This document shows, piece after piece, positions 57,501 to 64,000 of a stretch of 64,000 bases of DNA. The translations under genes and the position numbers were made by a program. The stretch's first letter is position 1, and every line of letters starts with the position of its first letter. The stretch lies in the NCBI GenBank assembly GCA_037039685.1, contig JAWNGF010000017.1:496001-560000 (forward strand), in the 5' to 3' direction. The notes below the pieces were generated by a model, which saw nothing but the letters and a program-made list of their open reading frames with translations, was not told the origin of the DNA and did not search any database. The stretch is from Ceratobasidium sp. AG-K (Eukaryota > Basidiomycota > Agaricomycetes > Cantharellales > Ceratobasidiaceae).

Positions 57501-58291
57501 AAGAAATTGGACAACAAGAAATATGGCCTGTTCAGGATCAAGAAAGTCATTTCAAGCCATGCTTAGGAGTTGGACCTTCCAAAATCTATGAAAATACACC
57601 CCGTACTCCACAGTGACCTGCTAAGCCCTTACAAACCGGATGATAACTTCCACAGAAACCAACCCCGGCCTCCGCCGATTATAACAAGGGAAGGGGAGGA
57701 ACAATACGAAGTGAGAAAAATTGTAGATTGGAAGGAAACAAAGGACAGGTTATTCTACAGGGTCAGGTGGAAGGGATACGATTCAAAAGAAGACACGGAA
57801 CAACGGGCGGAAGACTTTGGTCATCTCGGAAGGATCATGAGGAAGTTTGAAAAGGATTTCCCTGAAGCGCCTCTACCATCAAATTACAAATCACGCAGTA
57901 TAAAAGGAAGAGCTCAACACACCAACAACCCATCTTGCAAAGCTTGTTCTTTATCAAACTTGCTCTACACACTCAACGCTCTAAACCTTTCTTGCTTCCC
58001 ACAATGCCCGCCATCACCTGTTCCACAATCTCCAACAACCTGGTCCATGTCCTCAAAGGACCAGCCTTTGCCACAGCAAGGGTCCTTTACAGTGGGGCCG
58101 CCCTCTATGTCTTCAAGAGGTCGCAGCAGAGCTCGAGCAGAATGCACTTCAGGGCCTCGGACAACATCTTGCACTCAGACCTGGGAGAGCTCCAGTGGGT
58201 CAGAAAGAAATGGCCAACATGGATGCAACTCCTATGGAAGGACATCTTTGTCTGTTGAGGGTGCGCTGCGTTCCAGGTCTCGGAGGTTGTC
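54503..58291 (+). pseudogene. pol: Pol of element 6: PR-RT-RNase H-IN-chromodomain
   Basis: Protease TLIDSGASKNFID; RT VIVYIDDILIF (catalytic motif intact); RNase H; integrase VVVDQFSHM, LDRGTTSN and NRITEQINQW (catalytic E kept, neighbours drifted); chromodomain FYRVRWKGYDSKEDTEQ. Stops: TGA 54682, 55434, 56268 and 56313 (CGA expected in the related copies) and TAG 57564. One-base deletion near 55161. After the chromodomain the frame overlaps ORF3 and runs into the LTR of element 7. Confidence 0.92.
58004..58291 (+). pseudogene. ORF3 of element 6, truncated by element 7
   Basis: ATG 58004 (MPAITCSTISNNL), GPAFATARVLYSGAALYVFKR, LHSDLGELQWV; TGA at 58256-58258 replaces the Arg of the C-x2-C motif (CGA to TGA). 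Cut after GCAAFQVSEVV by the LTR at 58292. Confidence 0.7.
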
Positions 58292-58748
58292 TGTCGTGAG
58301 CCATGCTCTTGCCATCAGACTCGTCTACATCTCATCCTCTCTTGTTGCTTGTGTTTGTGTTTCCCCTTGTTTTTCCTACCGCGTTGCCACCTTCTTGTGG
58401 TTATGTGTTACACTGTGTAACGCGGCTGTGCTTTGTACGAGTCATGTCTGTTCATACAGCATGACTCACAGGACACTCCTGACTGGCTGTTTTTGTATGA
58501 CTCATGTGGCTGCGCCTTGTATGACTTGGCCACTTTGTGAATATATATAGAGGACCAACAAGCCTGGTAACCCCAGCTTGTTTTGTCTCGTCAAAACATC
58601 CCCTCTAAGTGACACTTTGAACCACCCCTACCCTCAAGAGCCTACAGACACTTAAGTGTGTTGCAGTTCAAGAGGTCACTTAGGTCTTAGTGCCGTCCAC
58701 TTTCCATTGCGGCTTGTCTCATAGCCACTAAAGAAGAAGCTTACGACA
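58292..58748 (+). mobile_element. 5' LTR of element 7
   Basis: 457 bp, TGTCGTGAGCC...TTACGACA. AGCTTGTTTTGT at 58575-58586 pairs exactly with PBS 58751-58762. TATATATAG near 58541-58549. Confidence 0.95.
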
Positions 58749-58777
58749 TTACAAAACAAGCTTAACTACATACAAAC

Positions 58778-60775
58778 ATGTCTATTCAAGAAGATGGAGG
58801 ATCACGTCCCTCATCCACTATATCAACAAGAAGAGGACCCAGTCGAGCTGCAAGGCCCACAGGATCACTAAACGAGCAAGATATCGCACAAGCTCAAGCG
58901 GGAGGACCTTCCCAATCACGTCCCCAAAGTCAAACATCAATGCCGGGAGCTTTCGGCATTGCCGACATGACAATGGTACAAGAAGAAGAACCCACTATCA
59001 CGAATAGAGAACCAGGAGATCTTACAAATGACCCCACTCCAGCTGTAATTCGTATTTCGACCAGAAGTCCAGGGCCATCGTGTCCCTTGTGGCCACTAGG
59101 GCCTAGGAGACAATTCTTCTCTCCCCAACCCGAAGCTCATGGGGGCGTGTCGCTCGCTCCCATTAGACCTCCCCCTACACCACACATTCCCAATGTTCCT
59201 ACAGTCCCTCAAATTGGAGGAACCATCACCAACGCAGGACCAATACCAATGGCTTCCCAGCCAGTCACACCAGCGATTCCAGCACCACCACATGTTCCAC
59301 AGGGTTACTCCGAACAATCGGCTCCAGTACAACAAAACGCCGGTGATCCAGGAAGCTCAAGTTCAAGTTCCAGCCCCAGTAGGAGGACCGTAATCAGTAA
59401 TCTAGATGATCTGGATGATCTTGTAGAAGGGAGACACAACACTGTCCTTAGGGTCATAGATGGGATGAGAGTCACTATCAATCAAAGGCTTGGCGGCCTA
59501 GAACAAGCCACACAAGTCCTGGCAAACAACCAGCAAATCTTTAACGACTCCATCAACACCCTACAAGGCACCTTGACAGACATTCTGAACGCGGCTAGAA
59601 ATGGCGAACATAATTCTTTTCTAGTTGGTCAAGACGTAACCCGCCTTCGAAATGAGGTTGCCAACACTCAAGGACTTGTGAACAATGTGCGCAAAGAACT
59701 CAACACTACCAGACAAGGGCAACTTGAATGGAACGAGGCAGTAACACAAGGACTAGAAACCTTACGACAGGAAGGAACTTCCTTCACGGCCAAAATCACT
59801 GAAGTTCAGGAAACCATCAACAATATGCGAGAAGAAATGGACGAAGCATCCCTGCACGGGATCCCGTCTAGGCGATCAAATTCCCCACCACATCCAGACG
59901 CAGAATCTACCAGGATCGACCAATTAGAACTGAGAATCCAACGACTAATCGAGAACCCAAACGTCGGTAGTGGACCGCATTGTCCCAAGGTTACTCGTCC
60001 GGAAGCCTTCGACGGAAAGAAAGGAGAAGGCGCTGAAATGTTCATTATGCAAATGGAGAGCTACTTTGTACGTCTAGGCGATCAATACACTTCCGACGAA
60101 GAAAGGATCCGCAAAGCCCTAGCAAACTTCAAATCCGAGAACAAAGCCGCCACCCACTGGGCACAAGTACTCTTACGATTGCTTAACCAAGGAGGAAATA
60201 ACCAAAATCTCACCTCATGGGAGAGTTTCAAAGGACACTTCATGGAACAGTTCAGCGACCCTAACAAAAAAGCTAAAGCCAAATCAGACATCCGGAAATG
60301 CAAACAGACCAACTCGGTAGCAAACTATGCTTCAGAATTCCGATACCTTCTGGTAGACGTAAACTGGGGACAGGAAGCTCTGATCAACCAATTCAAGGAA
60401 GGGTTGAAGCCCGAAGTCAAAACCAAACTGGCTTGTTTCGAACTAACCCTGATCAACGAAGATGGGACAGAACAAGAACTATCCCTTGACCGATGGATAT
60501 CAATCGCAATCTCCATTGATCAGAAACTACAAGCAATCAAGAACACGACGGGGAAGAAAACAGTAACAGCATCCTCTAGCTCTACAAAAAGACTTCCAGA
60601 CGAGGTTCACAAGGCTAGGATTTCCTCGAAACGCTGCCTGAAATGCGGATCAGACAAACACATGCTTGCCAAATGCCCGGAAAAGGAATGGAAAAAGGAG
60701 GAACCTAACCTCAAAGGAAGGGAAGGAAAAATAGAAGAGGGATCCGAGTCGGGAAAAGGCGAGGTCTCCCTCTAA
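58778..60775 (+). CDS. gag: Gag of element 7, intact, 665 aa
   Basis: The only undamaged family-2 Gag in the window, from MSIQEDGGSRPSS to GKGEVSL at TAA 60773-60775. Residues ~1-200 proline/serine-rich; ~205-390 predicted coiled coil with evenly spaced N/Q/L/V heptads; ~410-560 capsid (GEGAEMFIMQMESYFVRLGDQY, NWGQEALINQFKEGL); knuckle CLKCGSDKHMLAKC at ~625-640. Expected role: particle assembly and RNA binding. It fixes the start for the damaged copies, 29 nt after the LTR. Confidence 0.93.
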   Translation: MSIQEDGGSRPSSTISTRRGPSRAARPTGSLNEQDIAQAQAGGPSQSRPQSQTSMPGAFGIADMTMVQEEEPTITNREPGDLTNDPTPAVIRISTRSPGPSCPLWPLGPRRQFFSPQPEAHGGVSLAPIRPPPTPHIPNVPTVPQIGGTITNAGPIPMASQPVTPAIPAPPHVPQGYSEQSAPVQQNAGDPGSSSSSSSPSRRTVISNLDDLDDLVEGRHNTVLRVIDGMRVTINQRLGGLEQATQVLANNQQIFNDSINTLQGTLTDILNAARNGEHNSFLVGQDVTRLRNEVANTQGLVNNVRKELNTTRQGQLEWNEAVTQGLETLRQEGTSFTAKITEVQETINNMREEMDEASLHGIPSRRSNSPPHPDAESTRIDQLELRIQRLIENPNVGSGPHCPKVTRPEAFDGKKGEGAEMFIMQMESYFVRLGDQYTSDEERIRKALANFKSENKAATHWAQVLLRLLNQGGNNQNLTSWESFKGHFMEQFSDPNKKAKAKSDIRKCKQTNSVANYASEFRYLLVDVNWGQEALINQFKEGLKPEVKTKLACFELTLINEDGTEQELSLDRWISIAISIDQKLQAIKNTTGKKTVTASSSSTKRLPDEVHKARISSKRCLKCGSDKHMLAKCPEKEWKKEEPNLKGREGKIEEGSESGKGEVSL

Positions 60776-60792
60776 CCGTGTGTGGAGAGACC
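60751..60792 (+). promoter_or_regulatory. Predicted -1 frameshift signal, element 7
   Basis: G GGA AAA 60751-60757, spacer GGCGA, stem GGTCTC 60763-60768 / GAGACC 60787-60792, TAA 60773-60775 in the loop. Confidence 0.78.
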
Positions 60793-63700
60793 AACAAACC
60801 AGTAGTGGAAACAATGTACCTTAGAGCTACCAGCAAATCAACAATTGTCTACACGAATATTACTGGAATCATGGAACCCATCGCTACTCTCATCGACTTG
60901 GGAGCATCAAGAAACTTCATCGACATCACTTGGGCACAAAGAAACAATGTGGCTCTAATTGAACTACCGACACCTAGAAAAATAATTGGAATCCAGGGGA
61001 AGGAACTGTCACATCAAATCCGATTCAAAGCAAATCTGGAATTTGAGTTACATGGGAAAAACTTCAAGCAAAACTTCTTTGCCATGCCTACTGGAGATAC
61101 ACACTTGATTCTGGGGTTAGAATGGCTAGAGGAAGCCAACCCAATAATCGATTGGCTCTCAAAAGAAATTTCCTGGCGACCAGACAACATCCTTGGAAAA
61201 GCCGCAGAAATCGAAGACATACCCGAAGAACTCAAAGATTATGCAGAAGTCTTTAGCAAAGAAAAATTTAAACGAATACCGGACCATCGTCCATACGACT
61301 GCTGCATTGATCTGGTGGAAGGAGCAGAACTTCCTAAACCAGCTAGGCCAATACCACTCTCACCCGCAGAATCCATAGCCCTCAGAAAGTACCTAGATGA
61401 GGAACTAGCGGCAGGCAAAATCCGACCAAGCAAGTCACCAGTAGCCGCAGCAACCTTCTTTGTCAAAAAGGGACAAGACCCAAAGGACCCGGAAAAACCT
61501 CCAGAGCTCAGGTTGGTTCAACACTTCGGCCCGATCAACAAAATAACAAAAGATGACCGCTTCCCTATGCCACTAATGGAAGATCTCCTTGACAAAATCA
61601 AGGACGCAAAAATCTTTTCTAAAATAGACTTGCGTATGGGGTTCAACAACATCCGGGTTAAAGAAGGAGACGAATGGAAAACAGCGTTCCGAACCAAGGA
61701 AGGCCTATTCGAATATATCGTCATGCCCTTCGGATTGAAAAACGCGCCAGCAACATTCCAACGATATATGAATCATATTTTCCACAACCTGATTGACATC
61801 TGTGTCATTGTTTACATCGATGACATATTGATTTTCTCCAAAGACCAAGCCCAGCATGTGGAGGATGTCCGAAAGGTACTCAAAATCCTGTTGGATAACA
61901 ACCTCTTTGCAAAACTCCCAAAATGCGAATTTTTCGTCAAGAAACTTGTCTACACAGGAATAAATATCAGCAAGGAAGGAATATCAATGCAAGAGGAAAA
62001 AGTCAAAGCAATCAAGGAATGGAAGGAGCCAAGGACAGTCAAACAGGTCCAAGCCTTCCTAGGATTTGCAAACTTTTACAGGCGATTCGTACCAAACTTT
62101 AGCGGCCTGGCGAAACCCTTAACCATTCTAACAAGGAAGGACCAGAAATGGAAATGGGAAGCAGAACAACAGGAGGCTTTCGATAACCTGAAGAAGGAAA
62201 TATGCAAGGAACCACTACTGCGACATCCAGACCCAACAAAACCTTACATATTGGAAACCAACGCAAGTGGCATTGCTATGGGATCAATACTCTCTCAAAG
62301 ACAAGACGACGGTTACTTACATCCCATTGCTTTCCTATCAAAATCCTTTAACGCTGCACAAATGAACTACAATGTTCACGACAAGGAATTGATGGCAATT
62401 GTGGAATCACTAAAACACTGGTGATTACATCTAGAAGGAACAAGAGAACCAATAACAATCTACACCAATCACCGTAACCTGCAATACTGGAAGAAGGCAA
62501 CTACATTTAACCGATGTCACGCTCGATGGCATCAAATCCTGGCTTCATACAACTTTGAAATAGTTTACCGCTGTCGTAAGCTTCTTCTTAGTGGCTATGA
62601 GACAAGCCGCAATGGAGAGTGGACGGCACTAAGACCTAAGTGACCTCTTGAACTGCAACACACTTAAGTGTCTGTAGACTCTAGAGGGTAGGGGTGGTCC
62701 TAAGTGTCACTCAAAGAGAATGATTGACGAGACAAAACAAGCTGGGGTTACCAGGCTTGTTGGTCCTCTATATATATACGAGCAGTGGCCAAGTCATACA
62801 AAGCGCAGCCACAAGAGTCATAACAGTCAGCCAGTCAGGAGTGTCCGTGTGAGTCATGCTGTATGAACAGACATGACTCGTACAAAGCACAGCCGCGTTA
62901 CACAATGTAACAAAATAACCACAAGAAGGTGGCAACACGGCAAACGGAAACGGAAACACAATACTTCAAGAAAGGAACAGGCGGGCGAGACAACAGGCGG
63001 GCGAGACAACAGGCGAGTCCGATGGAGTGAGCTGGCTCACGACAACTGCCCGGGGAACATGTCAACAAAGCCAGATCTACTGTCCAGAAGAGCGGATCAT
63101 AGCGAAATACCTACAGCAGAGCAAATCATGATCAAGGAGGAACAGTTCAGAGGATTCGCCGGAGAAGTCAAGTCAGACATCATTGCAGACATTAGGGAAG
63201 CACAAAACGAAGACGAGAGCATCAGGAAGATCATAGAATTGTGCAAAGACAAAGAGACCCTACCCAGATCTGTGCAACAAGGAATTAGGAACTACAACTT
63301 CGAGGAAGACCTACTCTGGATAGATGGGAGAATCTATGTGCCAGAAGACAAGGACACTAGGCTAAAAATCCTCAGGTTACACCATGACGCACCAATGTCA
63401 GGACACCAGGGTCAAGCCCGAACGCTAGAGCTAATCTCAAGAAAATACTACTGGCCTGGACTTAAGGCAACAGTAAACAAATACGTTGACTTGTGTGAGC
63501 AGTGCCAAAGGGCAAAAGGAACAAAAAACCAAGTACCACTGAAGGCACTCGAAATCCCGAACAGTCCATGGGAGGACATTGCATACGATTTCATTGTAAA
63601 ACTCCCAAAATCACAAGGCAATGACAGCATTCTAGTGGTAGTAGATCGGTTCTCCCGCATGGCACACTTCATAGCCTGCAAAGAATCAACAACTGCAGAT

Positions 63701-64000
63701 CAACTGGCCAATCTTTTCCTGAAGAACGTTTGGAGGTTACACGGCTTCCCACGAAGTACAGTTTCGGACAGAGGAACAACTTTCAACAGCAGGTTCCTGA
63801 AGGCCCTCTACCAAAAAATCGGAACAACACCGACGTTCAGCACGGCATATCATCCACAAACAGACGGAATAACAGAACACATAAACCAGTGGATAGAAGC
63901 ATGGCTTCGCACATTTGTTAACTACAGGCAAGACAACTGGTCCGAACTACTTCCTATCGCAGAATTCTGCTACAACAACCAACGACACGGGATCACAGGG
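60758..64000 (+). pseudogene. pol: Pol of element 7, one TGA and an inserted LTR
   Basis: Protease TLIDLGASRNF (DSGA changed to DLGA); RT VIVYIDDILIF; RNase H NASGIAMGSIL; TGA 62422-62424 (Arg of HWRLH expected). Interrupted after FEIVY at 62571 by the LTR; resumes at 63050 and is open to the window end: integrase zinc domain, VVVDRFSRM, VSDRGTTFN, GITEHINQW. Chromodomain and ORF3 should follow outside the window. Confidence 0.93.
62572..63044 (-). mobile_element. Solo LTR (element-2 family) inside pol of element 7
   Basis: 473 bp, TGTCGTAAGC...CTCACGACA on plus. Flanks ACCGC (62567-62571) and ACTGC (63045-63049) form a TSD with one C-to-T difference at a CpG. Contains a small tandem duplication CAGGCGGGCGAGACAA near 62979-63010. 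Removing it restores FEIVYR-PGN. Confidence 0.9.

Larger units (their letters stand above)
52073..58291 (+). mobile_element. Element 6: Ty3/gypsy chromovirus, truncated in ORF3 by element 7
   Basis: 5' LTR, PBS, gag, pol and the first 96 codons of ORF3. Expected TSD GCATG (52068-52072). Gag is of the element-3/4 type, pol of the element-2/7 type, so it is a recombinant. 3' LTR is expected beyond the window. Confidence 0.93.
58292..64000 (+). mobile_element. Element 7: Ty3/gypsy chromovirus, right end outside window
   Basis: Best-preserved copy: intact gag, pol with one nonsense codon, catalytic RT and integrase motifs present, and a solo LTR inserted near the end of RNase H. Expected TSD TTGTC (58287-58291). 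Innermost of the nest, fitting its low damage. Confidence 0.95.

Overview
The window is almost entirely repeat-derived DNA from a filamentous basidiomycete. Genes are split by 45-80 bp GT-AG introns. There are a NACHT-WD40 receptor gene, a Plavaka-type transposase, and DUF6698-like and DUF6532-like proteins, all typical of Agaricomycetes; a Rhizoctonia/Ceratobasidiaceae-like genome is my inference. I found no prokaryotic features and no tRNA or rRNA genes. All family names come from sequence recognition, not from a search.

Layout. 1-4649: decayed Ty3/gypsy chromovirus (element 1) carrying a solo LTR of another family. 4650-7369: LTR fragments and a 727 bp inverted-repeat element (A). 7370-24856: a LINE split by gypsy element 2 (TSD CTCAC), whose own 3' LTR is split by reverse-oriented gypsy element 3 (TSD TCCAC); the LINE resumes at 22731, followed by a Ty1/copia fragment. 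25129-33182: the only apparently intact host genes, a five-exon NLR (minus) and an eight-exon DUF6698-like gene (minus). 33609-38398: decayed intron-rich Plavaka transposase gene (plus) split by a solo LTR (TSD ACATC). 38652-44657: solo LTR, degenerate DUF6532-like gene, a second inverted-repeat element (B, 1306 bp) with 20 perfect copies of a 10-mer, and low-complexity DNA. 44658-64000: a nest of gypsy elements, 4 containing 5 containing 6 containing 7 containing a solo LTR; the right halves of 4-7 should lie beyond the window.

Elements 2, 3, 4, 6 and 7 form one chromovirus family: gag, then pol (protease, RT, RNase H, integrase, chromodomain) in the -1 frame. Three features stand out. First, the predicted transcript 5' end is complementary over 12 nt to the sequence 2 nt downstream of the LTR, as in Tf1 self-priming; element 5, a different family, keeps the pairing through matching changes on both sides. 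Second, a G GGA AAA slippery heptamer, a 5-nt spacer and a hairpin whose loop holds the gag stop mark a -1 frameshift site. Third, an extra 254-codon ORF of unknown function lies between chromodomain and 3' LTR in every copy that reaches that far. Most nonsense mutations are CGA to TGA, pointing to CpG-directed decay.
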